Assembly (NCBI RefSeq): GCF_001696605.3
Contig: NZ_CP031716.1
Span: 496,001-560,000 of the forward strand
Source of the DNA: Acinetobacter wuhouensis
Lineage (GTDB): Bacteria; Pseudomonadota; Gammaproteobacteria; Pseudomonadales; Moraxellaceae
Direction: 5' to 3'
Length of the DNA: 64,000 nucleotides
Part shown: one piece after another, positions 45,037 to 56,966 of the stretch
How positions within the stretch are numbered: the first letter of the stretch is position 1
Layout of the letters: each line of letters starts with the position of its first letter
Notes under the pieces: model-generated
What the model was told of the DNA's origin: nothing
Databases searched by the model: none
What the model saw: the letters and a program-made list of their open reading frames with translations, nothing else
Made by a program: the position numbers and the translations under genes

Positions 45037-45112
45037 GGGGACTTAGCTTAGTTGGTAGAGCGCCTGCTTTGCACGCAGGAGGTCAGGAGTTCGACTCTCC
45101 TAGTCTCCACCA
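45037..45112 (+). tRNA. alaT: tRNA-Ala (TGC)
   Basis: 76 nt including encoded CCA. Acceptor GGGGACT/AGTCTCC, anticodon loop with TGC (CTGCTTTGCACGCAG), T-arm GTTCGACTC. Second spacer tRNA. Confidence 0.98.
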
Positions 45113-45542
45113 AATTTTAAGAATAGAAAAGCAACGCTTTTCCTTAAAATTTAAGCAAAAAGCTATGCTTTGCGCAGGCTTTAATCGAACGAAGTCCTAG
45201 ATTATAGAAATTAATAAGAAGTCGGCGTATTATACGCGTCTTGTTAACTTCTGTGATTTATCACAGTTTACTACGCATCGACGAGATGGTAGTTAATCAT
45301 TAACAGAATATATTTGAGTTGAAATAAATTGTTCATACTCATTTCAATTAAACATAAGAATATGACACGCAAGTGACATGTTTGAATGATTAAGAGAAAT
45401 TGAGTTACTAGCGATTAAACTGAATCAAGCGTTTTGGTATATGAATTTAGATTGAAGCTGTACGGTGCTTAGGTGCACAGTACTTCAAACTGTAATGTTG
45501 ATTGTTCTACTTGTAGGAACAAGCGACTGTTTGGGGTTGTAT
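45112..45542 (+). other. rRNA spacer between tRNA-Ala and 23S
   Basis: Starts with a nested hairpin directly after the tRNA: outer arms AAATTTTAAG/CTTAAAATTT (45112-45121/45143-45152), inner arms GAAAAGC/GCTTTTC with a 3-nt loop, a plausible processing or antitermination structure. The remaining 390 bp carry no gene; an open frame at 45465-45683 runs into 23S and is not coding. Confidence 0.6.
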
Positions 45543-48434
<2,892 letters not shown>

Positions 48435-48629
48435 ACAACACCCAAACAGTTGTGTTGTATGCATCAATCGATTCAAAACCAAACAATCAGTAATGATTGA
48501 CCTTGATTTAGTTCAAAAGCTAGATACAATTACCAACTCAAATTATCCTGTTAATAACTCATTTGACCAAAGCTAGGCACACACTGTAAATACAGTTAAA
48601 TAAGACCAAGTGATTAATCATAAACAGTT

Positions 48630-48744
48630 TGCTGGCGACAATAGCAAGAGTGAACCACCTGATCCCTTCCCGAACTCAGAAGTGAAACCTCTTAGCGCTG
48701 ATGGTAGTGTGGGGTTACCCATGTGAGAGTAAGTCATCGCCAGC
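48630..48744 (+). rRNA. rrf: 5S ribosomal RNA
   Basis: About 115 nt; closing helix GCTGGCGA/TCGCCAGC, with CCGAACTCAGAAGTGAAAC conserved. 195 bp after 23S. Confidence 0.96.
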
Positions 48745-48754
48745 TTTTAAATTT

Positions 48755-48794
48755 AAAACACCCTCAACTAGAAATGGTTGAGGGTGTTTTTTAT
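48755..48794 (+). terminator. rRNA operon terminator
   Basis: AAACACCCTCAAC/GTTGAGGGTGTTT type long stem (about 14 bp) with T-run, 12 bp after 5S. Confidence 0.95.
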
Positions 48795-48888
48795 TGGACG
48801 GAAAATATATGTGTAATTTTGGTATTTAGATAAAAAGAGCTTCTATTATTCAATAGACGCTCATAATCCACATTGATTTAACACTATA

Positions 48889-50262
48889 TTATCGTAGTTG
48901 TCTTCTTGCATGTTTCAATGCAGTACGTAATCCTTCTTCTAGTGTTGGATGGTAAAAAGGTTTTTTTAGAATATCATCAATTGTTAATTCTTCACCGATT
49001 ATCCAAGAGAGTAGATGTGCCATGTGTTCTGCTGATTCTACAAATAATTCAGCACCTAAAAGCTTTCTTGAATTTTTGTCTACATACACTTCTATCGCGC
49101 CTTTATTTTTTCCTAAAACCAAAGCACGCCCCTGTTTTTCATATGATACGAAGCCAGTTATAAACTCAATGTTTGATTTGGTTAGATTTGTATAACTTTG
49201 TCCCACAATTGCCATTTCCGGATTGCTAAACACAATACCTAAAGGTGTTAAAGTATTTAGATTGCTTACTTTAGGAAAGTTTAAGCAACTTGAGATAACC
49301 TCACGTCCTTCATTGGCGGCTTCATGTTGTAATGGTGTTTGAGTAAAAGCATCACCAATGATAAAGATCGGTAATGACGACAATTGCTTACTTTTTAGAT
49401 CAATTGGAAGTTTTTTTAGGTCTGAAAAAGCAGGATCAATATTTTCTAAAGCTAAGCTGGGTAAATGTGTATTACGCCCAGTAGCATTTAAAATATAGTC
49501 TACATGGATGGATCTAGACTGATTATTCTCAGTAAAGTGAATTTCAACGCCTGCTTCTTTATTTTTAATTTGGCTAGGTAATACTTCAAATTTAATATTT
49601 AGTTCTTTTGTTAGTTCTATTTGCGCAATATTTTGTAGGGTTGGACTACTGAGCACACCGACTTTTTTGCTGCGTGCAAATATCGTGGTTTCAACACCTA
49701 AACGATGCATTGCTTGTGCTAATTCAATTGCAATAACACCACTACCAATGACTGCAATGGATTTTGGTAAAGTATTTAATTCAAATATTTCATCCGAAGT
49801 CATGAGCTTATCGCCAATTTCATTTTTCCAATTTTGGTCGTAGCTTGGTGTTGAGCCGACAGCGATAATAAATGATTTTGCTCGGTATTGTTCTCCATTT
49901 ACTTCAATGGTATTCGGATTGATAAATTTAGCTTCACCTGAAATTTTATGTTCTGCATTCCAGCTTTCAACGTCTTTAAGTGTTGCTCGAGTAAAGCGAT
50001 TACGCAAAGTTTGTACGTGTTCCATTACTTGGCTTGTATCTATTTCTGATTTTACGTTTAAAGCAATTTCTTGGGCATTTTGAATATCATGCATTCGATT
50101 GGCGGTGGAGATGAGCACTTTACTCGGCATACATCCTACACGTGCACAGGTTGTATCCCAAGGACCTTTATTGATAATAAGTACATTTTGAGTATGTTTA
50201 ATTGCTTCTTTATAAGCACTTATGCCCGCTGTTCCTGCACCGATAATAATAATGTCGTACAT
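48889..50262 (-). CDS. dihydrolipoyl dehydrogenase-like flavoprotein
   Basis: The protein has 457 residues. FAD site DIIIIGAGTAGISAYKEA at residue 3, redox pair CARVGCMPSK (Cys39, Cys44), NAD site SIAVIGSGVIAIELAQAMHRLG, FAD contact FIIGDAFTQTPLQHEAANEGR, and the C-terminal dimer motif YHPTLEEGLRTAL with catalytic His-Glu. It is a full-length class I disulfide oxidoreductase annotated as lipoamide dehydrogenase. No 2-oxoacid dehydrogenase E1/E2 genes are adjacent, so it may be an accessory or a different disulfide reductase. A palindrome sits on its promoter. Confidence 0.88.
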   Translation of the reverse strand: MYDIIIIGAGTAGISAYKEAIKHTQNVLIINKGPWDTTCARVGCMPSKVLISTANRMHDIQNAQEIALNVKSEIDTSQVMEHVQTLRNRFTRATLKDVESWNAEHKISGEAKFINPNTIEVNGEQYRAKSFIIAVGSTPSYDQNWKNEIGDKLMTSDEIFELNTLPKSIAVIGSGVIAIELAQAMHRLGVETTIFARSKKVGVLSSPTLQNIAQIELTKELNIKFEVLPSQIKNKEAGVEIHFTENNQSRSIHVDYILNATGRNTHLPSLALENIDPAFSDLKKLPIDLKSKQLSSLPIFIIGDAFTQTPLQHEAANEGREVISSCLNFPKVSNLNTLTPLGIVFSNPEMAIVGQSYTNLTKSNIEFITGFVSYEKQGRALVLGKNKGAIEVYVDKNSRKLLGAELFVESAEHMAHLLSWIIGEELTIDDILKKPFYHPTLEEGLRTALKHARRQLR

Positions 50263-50305
50263 ATATTAACCTGATTTTAAACAATAAAAATTACATAAAA
50301 AAACA

Positions 50306-50337
50306 TTTATAAATAGCATATTTACACCTGTAAATAT
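50306..50337 (-). promoter_or_regulatory. promoter of the Lpd-like gene with overlapping 9-2-9 palindrome
   Basis: On the minus strand: -35 TTTACA (50334-50329), 17-bp spacer, -10 TATAAA (50311-50306). The palindrome ATATTTACA-CC-TGTAAATAT (50318-50337) covers the -35 element, a typical layout for a repressor such as a TetR- or GntR-type protein. Confidence 0.7.
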
Positions 50338-50402
50338 CTATGGTTACATAGCAGGCAAATTATACAAATACAAATTTAAGGTTTCTTCAGTTGGGTAAAA
50401 TT

Positions 50403-52115
50403 ATGGATACTAGAAAATTTACTGGAAAGTTAAGTGCAATTGCTATTTCAATTTTGTTAGCGAGTTGTGGTGGGGGAGATGGTTATTATGGTAAAAGTGG
50501 TTCACCAGCTGGCGATGGTGATACAACAACAACTCCAAAACCTGTTGCAACAAATTATCACATCGTAATGAATTCATCTAAGCCAACACTTAATGTGATT
50601 GGAGATAAAGCGACGTTAACTGTTAAATTAGTCGATGTTAATGGTGGTGGAGTTTCAGCACAAAATGTGTCATTGGCAATTGAAGATACGCAAAATAATG
50701 GGATAACTATTGCCGGTACATCAACTAGTGTAACGGATGAGCTTGGAAATGCTGTATTTAACTTAGAATTAAATGGTGCAAATATAAAAAATATTGATGA
50801 TTTGGTTGCTAAAGGTGTGAGACTGACTGCTCAGTTTGTAGACACATCTGAAAAAATTACCTCACAAACAATGTTATTGAATGTATCTAATTCTGTTAGT
50901 GGTGTTGAAGCTTTATTACATTTAAATCTAACAACCAATAAACCAACATTAGTTGTCACTGGTGACTCAGCACTTATTACAGTAAAAGCCGTAGATGAGA
51001 ATGGTGGTGGTGTTAGTGGTCAGTCTATTTCACTCGCAGTGTTAGATACTAAGACCAACTTAGTCACTATTTCTGGTGCATCTGTTATCACAACGAATGA
51101 TGAAGGTAATGCTACATTTACGATAGTCTTACCAAGCTCGAGTGGTAGTGTTGCTGATAATCTAATAAAAAATGGTATTACACTGAATGCATCTATTAAA
51201 GATAGTAACGGTGTTACTACTTTACAATCTACTAAGTTAAACGTTACTTCAGCTGTAGTAACGCAGCCAGTAGGAAATATCACGTTTGGTCGTTCAGGTG
51301 TGATCTCAAAGAATCCTGCGGAAACTTATTATACAGAGTCATTGTCTGCACATATCGTAGACATAGATGGTAAACCAATAGCAAATCAAACGGTAACGAT
51401 GAGTATTGATTTTCTTCAAGCTTATGAAGGTGTATTTAAGCTAAAGCAAGAACTCGATAATATTCGACAAAATGATGTATTAACTTTAAAGACTAAGTCT
51501 GCTCAAGCTTCGGCAAAGTTACAACAAGCGAATAGTGAATTAGCTGATTTACAAAGCCAATTAGCTGATAGTAAATCAGAGTTAGATAAGCAAAAGGCAA
51601 TAGATCCAGCAACAGCTGACTCTAAGGCTGCAATAATTACGCTTAATAATTTAATCGCTGATTTAAATGGTAAAATTTCAGTAAAAAAATCAGAGATAAA
51701 TGCATTTCAAGCAACAGTTACAGCTCTACAAGCTGGAGTTGATGCTTTAACTGGTTTGGTGATAGCTCCTCGAACACCAGTCAAATGTGCAATTGCAGCG
51801 ACAAAGCCTATTGCTACAGGTTTTGTTTCACCAGATGGCACGATTACTCCTACATTTACATACACTTCCGATTCTACTGGTAAATTTGATTTTAAAGTTA
51901 ACTATTTGAGAAGTTATGCTGGTTGGCAAAGTGTTCAGCTAAATGCTGATGTGAAGGTGAGTGGTAGCTCTTTAAGATCTAGTATGAATTATGGTTTAGG
52001 TATCATGAAAGTAGATAGTGATTCAGATGCAGGACAACCTTTTGATGCCAGTCCATATGGAACGAATTGTCCATTTGTAAAACCTTGGCAAGGTATTATG
52101 GATGCATTTAAATAA
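50403..52115 (+). CDS. Ig-like lipoprotein with inserted coiled coil
   Basis: The protein has 570 residues from the ATG at 50403. Lipobox LASC with Cys22, then a Gly/Asp/Thr-rich linker. Two tandem Ig-like (invasin/Big_1-type) repeats follow at about 52-165 and 175-290; matching parts are KPTLNVIGDKATLTVKLVDVNGGGVSAQ and KPTLVVTGDSALITVKAVDENGGGVSGQ. A third Ig-like unit begins near 300 (SLSAHIVDIDGKPIANQTVTMSI) and is interrupted by a helical coiled coil (about 345-453) before its remaining strands (PTFTYTSDSTGKFDFKVNYLRSYAGW). An outer-membrane-anchored adhesin-like or scaffold protein is inferred. Monocistronic. Confidence 0.8.
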   Translation: MDTRKFTGKLSAIAISILLASCGGGDGYYGKSGSPAGDGDTTTTPKPVATNYHIVMNSSKPTLNVIGDKATLTVKLVDVNGGGVSAQNVSLAIEDTQNNGITIAGTSTSVTDELGNAVFNLELNGANIKNIDDLVAKGVRLTAQFVDTSEKITSQTMLLNVSNSVSGVEALLHLNLTTNKPTLVVTGDSALITVKAVDENGGGVSGQSISLAVLDTKTNLVTISGASVITTNDEGNATFTIVLPSSSGSVADNLIKNGITLNASIKDSNGVTTLQSTKLNVTSAVVTQPVGNITFGRSGVISKNPAETYYTESLSAHIVDIDGKPIANQTVTMSIDFLQAYEGVFKLKQELDNIRQNDVLTLKTKSAQASAKLQQANSELADLQSQLADSKSELDKQKAIDPATADSKAAIITLNNLIADLNGKISVKKSEINAFQATVTALQAGVDALTGLVIAPRTPVKCAIAATKPIATGFVSPDGTITPTFTYTSDSTGKFDFKVNYLRSYAGWQSVQLNADVKVSGSSLRSSMNYGLGIMKVDSDSDAGQPFDASPYGTNCPFVKPWQGIMDAFK

Positions 52116-52147
52116 AAAAAAACAGCGCCTCGGCGCTGTTTTTTTAT
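52114..52147. terminator. bidirectional terminator
   Basis: AAAACAGCGCC-TC-GGCGCTGTTTT with A- and T-runs on the two sides. It follows the Ig-like lipoprotein and overlaps the stop codon of the convergent small lipoprotein gene. Confidence 0.92.
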
Positions 52148-52251
52148 TTCACAGATGTCCCCATACTGACACCTACAGTCGGTCTTACATTCATCGAACT
52201 ACATGCTGAAAGAAGTAAACATGTGATTATGACAGTAGCTAAAATTTTCAT
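52144..52251 (-). CDS. small lipoprotein, 35 residues
   Basis: Minus-strand ORF beginning MKILATVIITCLLLSACSSM and ending in a Val/Gly/Ser-rich tail (NVRPTVGVSMGTSVK). The lipobox LSAC (Cys17) is well formed, with a positively charged start and hydrophobic core, so a prolipoprotein of 19 mature residues is likely. The ribosome site is weak (GGCTGTCTTT before ATG). Its stop lies in the shared terminator, as expected for a real convergent gene. Tiny lipoproteins of this kind are often missed. Function unknown. Confidence 0.65.
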   Translation of the reverse strand: MKILATVIITCLLLSACSSMNVRPTVGVSMGTSVK

Positions 52252-52365
52252 AAAGACAGCCAAGTTTAAAAATAAAACCTTATTTTAAATTGGAATTATG
52301 GATGGGGTATGTATTAAAAGTATTGTTTCTATCTTGGATTGATGATGAAAAAATATTCATAAATT

Positions 52366-52406
52366 AAAAAGCAAAAGCCCGAATAATCGGACTTTTGCTT
52401 TTTAAT
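52366..52406. terminator. terminator before the META lipoprotein gene end
   Basis: AAAAAGCAAAAG…CTTTTGCTTTTT stem of 17 pairs with one mismatch. It ends the minus-strand gene at 52427. Confidence 0.88.
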
Positions 52407-52426
52407 TTTAAGAGGCGGTTTAGTGT

Positions 52427-52867
52427 TTATTGAATTTTGTACTCTAAAACACGATTTCCATGTTGATCCAGTAGTTTTAAGGTTTTGTTATAGACTTGAT
52501 AACCTTTCACCCTATTCAATGCTTCAGTATATTGCCCTGCAAGTTGCATCGTATTTTGACAAAACATATTGGTCGCACCCAATTGCCCAAGCGTGATGTG
52601 CTGTCCTTTAATCGCATACTGTCCCATGAGACGATTACAACCATCTGAACCACTGACACGTAAGTCAGAACCAAACTGAATACTTGGGTTATTACGTGCA
52701 TTTGGATCAGCTTTAAATTCAGTCGCACCAATATAAGTGAGTTCCCAATTTTTATTTTGTAATAAGGCTAAATTTTGAGCTTGTTGATCTGAATTAGGTG
52801 TAGTTGTACAAGCTGTTATCAATAAGCTTGCGGTCACAATTGAAGTTGAAATTAGGTTTTTTAACAT
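52427..52867 (-). CDS. META-domain (HslJ-like) lipoprotein
   Basis: The protein has 146 residues from the ATG at 52867. Lipoprotein signal with LITAC (Cys20). META domain: WELTYIGATEFKADPNARNNPSIQFGSDLRVSGSDGCNRLMGQY, then ATNMFCQNTMQLAGQYTEALNRVKGYQV, with the family's paired cysteines. E. coli HslJ is a heat-inducible outer-membrane META protein linked to novobiocin resistance; the function here is inferred only at family level. Confidence 0.9.
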   Translation of the reverse strand: MLKNLISTSIVTASLLITACTTTPNSDQQAQNLALLQNKNWELTYIGATEFKADPNARNNPSIQFGSDLRVSGSDGCNRLMGQYAIKGQHITLGQLGATNMFCQNTMQLAGQYTEALNRVKGYQVYNKTLKLLDQHGNRVLEYKIQ

Positions 52868-52959
52868 AAACGATCTCTTTAATTTCAATAAATTTATCTA
52901 CATAGAAAATAAATGAAATTTCTGGTCTGAGCAAATTTAAATATACAACTTGCGATTAC

Positions 52960-54021
52960 TCATTTCTCTAAAGGTTGGGGTAAACCGAGACGAACGACTT
53001 TTGAAAAATTGGTACTGTTCTGATATTTAAAATGTGCATATCTCGCAGTTCTTGGGTTGATATGTGCATTTTTATACCATTCTTTCATTGACCATTGATG
53101 ACTAAGCGCACCTAAATCATATAAATAATTTGGTAAATAACCTGAAGCAAATAAACGATAATCTGAAGGAAGTTTTTTAGGACTAATGGCTTGAATCATA
53201 TCAAAAACCAAAGTTGTACAGTTACTTGTTAGCGTGTTGTACCATTTCGGATTTTGGGCTAAACCATCGGATTTTGATAAGTATTCTTCAAACAGTGCTT
53301 TGCTTTCTGCTTTGGGTAATTGAATGGGAAAGAAGTAGACTTGTTCACCACGAATATTACTACGAGTATAAACAATATCTTTTTCATCTGAGGCAATCAG
53401 ACTCAACTCAAACTGTCGAAAAAAACCACCGATGGCAGAAAAGCTTTCAGTTTTCTCTTTGCGTATTTCTATTGAAAAAACCAAAGGCTTTTGATCCGAA
53501 AAATTAAAACTGACCAAGGTATGTGCGATTTGAGGTCCCATCCAATAGGAGGTAATGATATTGACTCCAGTGATGTGATCTAAATTAAATGTACGAGTAT
53601 CCCATTGTTCATCATACTGTGTTTCTGAATGCCAGTTAAAATTACGGACATTGTGAATAGTGACCAAATTCCCTTGTTTTTCATAGCTAAAAATACGAGA
53701 GACTTCAGGACTCCATTGACGATCTTGTTTAGCAGGAATATTGAAATACCACAATAGACTGATCAGAAAAGCCGCTATGTAGATCAAAGTATCTGTTTTT
53801 CGGCTAAACAGATTTTTTGTAAAATAGATTCCTAGAATACTAAAAGCGAAAATAACCCAAAGCGCGATGATGATATAACTCACCACTTGCCCTAAAGGTT
53901 GTTGTATCCATATCGCTAAACAAAACCAGAGTGATGTCAGAACAATAAAAAGCCCAAAAAGGGAATGGAGCAAGCCCATTAAAATGGTATGCATTACTGA
54001 TTTTCTATTTACACTGTTCAT
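52960..54021 (-). CDS. DUF4105-domain membrane protein
   Basis: The protein has 353 residues. Three N-terminal membrane helices (about 12-38, 45-66, 78-93) precede a periplasmic DUF4105 (Lnb N-terminal) domain: WSPEVSRIFSYEKQGNLVTIHNVRNFNWHSETQYDEQW, FNFSDQKPLVFSIEIRKEKTESFSAIGGFFRQFEL, and the cysteine motif WYNTLTSNCTTLVFDMI typical of a papain-like catalytic fold. Likely a periplasmic cysteine peptidase or transferase of unknown substrate. It lies 29 bp after folA on the same strand. Confidence 0.82.
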   Translation of the reverse strand: MNSVNRKSVMHTILMGLLHSLFGLFIVLTSLWFCLAIWIQQPLGQVVSYIIIALWVIFAFSILGIYFTKNLFSRKTDTLIYIAAFLISLLWYFNIPAKQDRQWSPEVSRIFSYEKQGNLVTIHNVRNFNWHSETQYDEQWDTRTFNLDHITGVNIITSYWMGPQIAHTLVSFNFSDQKPLVFSIEIRKEKTESFSAIGGFFRQFELSLIASDEKDIVYTRSNIRGEQVYFFPIQLPKAESKALFEEYLSKSDGLAQNPKWYNTLTSNCTTLVFDMIQAISPKKLPSDYRLFASGYLPNYLYDLGALSHQWSMKEWYKNAHINPRTARYAHFKYQNSTNFSKVVRLGLPQPLEK

Positions 54022-54050
54022 AACATGCTATTTTTATTTATTAAACAGCC

Positions 54051-54563
54051 CTATTTTCGGTAAGTTGCAAACTCAAATGCAATGGCAGTTTTGTCATCAA
54101 TATGTGATTCAGTTGCGACTTTTTTAAATTCAGCAGGAATTTCTGGGTAATGTGCATCACCTTGCACATCCAGTTCAACATGAGTGAGTTCTAAACGATC
54201 AGCAATATTGATGGTTTGTTTGAAAATTTCACCACCACCGATGATAAAGATTGTATTTGGTTTTTCTGAGGCTAAAACATCAGGAATGGCTTGTTCTAGT
54301 GCTGATTCAATTGAGTCCGCAGTTTTTACACCTTCAAAAGCCCAGTTTAGATCACGGGTAATCACCCAGTTGACACGTTTCGGTAGAGCACGTCCCATCG
54401 ATTCAAGGGTTTTACGTCCCATTACCACCACACCGCCTTGGGTGATTTCTTTAAAGTGTTTTAGGTCGGCTGAAATATGCCAAGGAAGATCGTTGCCTTT
54501 GCCGATACAATGTTGCTGATCCATTGCAACCACATGCACAATTTCAAAATTTTTAAATGTCAT
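54051..54563 (-). CDS. folA: dihydrofolate reductase
   Basis: The protein has 170 residues from the ATG at 54563. HVVAMDQQHCIGKGNDLPWHISADLKHFKEIT holds the substrate-binding Asp; GVVVMGRKTLESMG and FIIGGGEIFKQTI bind NADPH. It reduces dihydrofolate to tetrahydrofolate, restoring the folate used by ThyA, whose gene lies upstream on the same strand. The usual trimethoprim target. Confidence 0.96.
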   Translation of the reverse strand: MTFKNFEIVHVVAMDQQHCIGKGNDLPWHISADLKHFKEITQGGVVVMGRKTLESMGRALPKRVNWVITRDLNWAFEGVKTADSIESALEQAIPDVLASEKPNTIFIIGGGEIFKQTINIADRLELTHVELDVQGDAHYPEIPAEFKKVATESHIDDKTAIAFEFATYRK

Positions 54564-54582
54564 AATTAACTCGTTTTTAATC

Positions 54583-54655
54583 CCTCCCAACCTCCCTTTG
54601 TCAAAGGGAGGAGTTTAAGAGAGGAGAATATTTTTAAAGAGGGATTTAGGGGAAT
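54583..54655. repeat. palindromic intergenic repeat between folA and thyA
   Basis: Contains CCTCCCTTTG-TC-AAAGGGAGG (54590s-54613) inside a larger imperfect symmetry: AATCCCTCCC on the left and GAGGGATTTAGGGG on the right. This resembles palindromic repeats I have seen scattered in Acinetobacter and other genomes. In an mRNA it would fold into one long stem, between thyA and folA. Confidence 0.65.
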
Positions 54656-54681
54656 TCAATTAATGTGGTGTTATTTTAAAA

Positions 54682-55524
54682 TTAAACCGCAACAGGAGCT
54701 TTAATCGCAGGATGCGATTCGTAACCGACAATTTCAATATCTTCAAATTTAAAATCGAAAATGTCTTTGATTTCAGGATTGAGTTTCAATTGACATAAAG
54801 GTAAGGGTTCACGGGTCAATTGTAATTGCGCTTGTTCAAAATGGTTGGCATATAAATGTGTATCACCACCAGTCCAAACGAAGTCGCCTACACCTAAGCC
54901 ACACACTTGCGCGATCATGTGTGTGAGTAAGGCATAGCTTGCAATATTAAACGGCACACCTAAAAACACATCTGCACTGCGCTGATACAGTTGGCAAGAT
55001 AATTTACCATCTTGAACGAAGAACTGGAACAAGGTATGGCAAGGTGGTAGTGCGACTTTACCTGCTTCATTTGGATTCCAACCAGATACGATTAAACGAC
55101 GTGAGTTTGGATTGGTTTTGATTTCATTGACCAACCAACTGATTTGATCAAAGCCATCATTTTCAAACAAACCATCCTCTTTTTTAGTCGCACCAAAGTT
55201 ACGCCATTGATGACCATAAACAGGTCCCAATTCACCTTCAGGGCGTCCAAAACGAGCCGTTTGTTCAGCAGTTGACCATTCATCCCAAATCGATACTTTA
55301 TTGTCTTTTAAATACTGAACATTGGTATCACCTTTCAAGAACCATAACAGTTCAATCACGATTGAACGGAAATGCACTTTTTTGGTGGTGAGTAAAGGGA
55401 AGCCTTTAGATAAGTCAAAACGCATTTGATGACCAAATACAGAACGTGTACCTGTACCCGTACGATCACCTTTGTCACCGCCATTGTCTAGGATATGTTG
55501 TAAAAGGTCTAAATACGCTTTCAT
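54682..55524 (-). CDS. thyA: thymidylate synthase
   Basis: The protein has 280 residues. [33 protein letters not shown] near the start binds phosphate, [14 protein letters not shown] holds the catalytic Cys, and [23 protein letters not shown] the dUMP-binding part. It makes dTMP from dUMP with methylene-THF. TTGGAAC precedes the ATG. Forms a thyA-folA-DUF4105 unit. Confidence 0.97.
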   Translation of the reverse strand: MKAYLDLLQHILDNGGDKGDRTGTGTRSVFGHQMRFDLSKGFPLLTTKKVHFRSIVIELLWFLKGDTNVQYLKDNKVSIWDEWSTAEQTARFGRPEGELGPVYGHQWRNFGATKKEDGLFENDGFDQISWLVNEIKTNPNSRRLIVSGWNPNEAGKVALPPCHTLFQFFVQDGKLSCQLYQRSADVFLGVPFNIASYALLTHMIAQVCGLGVGDFVWTGGDTHLYANHFEQAQLQLTREPLPLCQLKLNPEIKDIFDFKFEDIEIVGYESHPAIKAPVAV

Positions 55525-55742
55525 AAATGTTCCAAGTTGAGGAGAGTGGCTATCGACAAGACCAAAGGATAAGACAAGTCATGTCGCACAGCTACTGATC
55601 CGTAATATTTTTGAATAGCTAGAGAGTTTATACTAATCTCATGGTCTTTTTAACTATGATATTTTTTTAGTTTGTGACCTAACTTTAAAAAGCCGATTTA
55701 AATCGAATTTACAATCAAACCTAAGATGAAGAGAGATAACAA

Positions 55743-56543
55743 ATGAGTATAGATTTGAATGAACTTCCTGCTTGCCTACAACCCTATAAGGAACAAATTG
55801 TAGCAACTCAAAAAGACAGTATTGAAATCAATCTATCTGCTGCTGATCAGTTAAGTCTTTGGCAAAGTAAAGTGGGTGGACATCCATATTTACCGATTGG
55901 GCAACAATACCCACAAAGTTTAGAGGGTGAAAATTTACAGTTGTTGGCACAGATTAATTTTGCTGAATTGCCTGAAAATGATCAGTATCCGAAGTCAGGA
56001 ATCTTGCAATTTTTTATCAATCCAAATGATGATTTGTATGGTTTGGACTTCGATGATCAACAAAAACAAGATGGTTTTCGGGTTATTTTCTATGACACGG
56101 TTCAGCAAGATGATTCAGCATTGGTACAAGATTTTCCTGTATTGGGGGATGATGCCTATAGCCCAGTTTCAGGTCAATCCGCTGTGCAATTTGAAAAAGC
56201 GGTTAGCTATATTGATCTGAATAATTTTGATTTTGCGGAAAAAGTCACTGATCCTTATGATAAAGAGGATGATGAGAGTGAAGAGTTTTGTGATGAATAT
56301 AGTGAAGTGATCTCTGCAAATGGTCATCGTCTCGGCGGTTATCCATTCTTCACTCAGTCTGATCCACGTGAATATAATGAGAATATTCAAGACTATGTCT
56401 TACTGTTGCAGATTGATACGGATGATACAGACGGTATAGAGATTATGTGGGGAGATTCTGGCGTAGGGAATTTCTTTATTCATCCAGATGACCTTAAAAA
56501 GCGTGATTTTTCCAAAGTGCTGTATAACTGGGATTGTTATTAA
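55743..56543 (+). CDS. DUF1963 (YwqG-like) protein
   Basis: The protein has 266 residues and is acidic. The DUF1963 pattern is clear: SKVGGHPYLPIGQQYP, LQLLAQINFAELP, GILQFFIN, RVIFYD, RLGGYPFFTQSDPRE and the end IMWGDSGVGNFFIHPDDLKKRDFSKVLYNWDCY. The family is widespread and uncharacterised. GAAGAGAGATAAC precedes the ATG. Terminator follows at about 56586-56614. Confidence 0.9.
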   Translation: MSIDLNELPACLQPYKEQIVATQKDSIEINLSAADQLSLWQSKVGGHPYLPIGQQYPQSLEGENLQLLAQINFAELPENDQYPKSGILQFFINPNDDLYGLDFDDQQKQDGFRVIFYDTVQQDDSALVQDFPVLGDDAYSPVSGQSAVQFEKAVSYIDLNNFDFAEKVTDPYDKEDDESEEFCDEYSEVISANGHRLGGYPFFTQSDPREYNENIQDYVLLLQIDTDDTDGIEIMWGDSGVGNFFIHPDDLKKRDFSKVLYNWDCY

Positions 56544-56585
56544 TTCGCATTGTTGTAGCACATCCGCTATTGGTTGTTTGAGGGT

Positions 56586-56616
56586 AAGCTTATGAGAAAT
56601 TCATAAGCTTTTTTAT
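56586..56616 (+). terminator. terminator after the DUF1963 gene
   Basis: AAGCTTATGA-GAAAT-TCATAAGCTT followed by a T-run. Confidence 0.9.
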
Positions 56617-56966
56617 TTAAAAATAGAAATTTAGATGCGTTTTAAACTGAAATTAAAAATATAAATGTGACTTAATTGACAGTTTAATTGATTGATTAGA
56701 TTCATGAAATATTTTACCAATACGACTTAAAATTCATTAATTGATTAAAAAGTAATCAATTAAAAATGTTTTGTATACTTTGTAAATTCAGTAGTTTCAG
56801 TGAGTTGGGGTATTTTAAATGAGATTTATTAACACTTACATATTTTTTTACATGTTTTAAGTCTACATTTTAAGGTTTGCTGATTAGTATTCATGGCTTG
56901 TGAATTGTTTTGTTGGTTTGAACAAGGCTGTTTGGATCAATTGAAAAGGGCTGTTGAGGACGCTAC
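56617..56966. other. AT-rich intergenic region with a long palindrome
   Basis: No gene. It holds TTAATTGATTA-AAAAG-TAATCAATTAA (11-5-11, perfect) at 56737-56763, with TATACT (extended -10, TTTGTATACT) at about 56771-56778 just downstream. The palindrome may be an operator for the adjacent disrupted gene. Confidence 0.5.
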
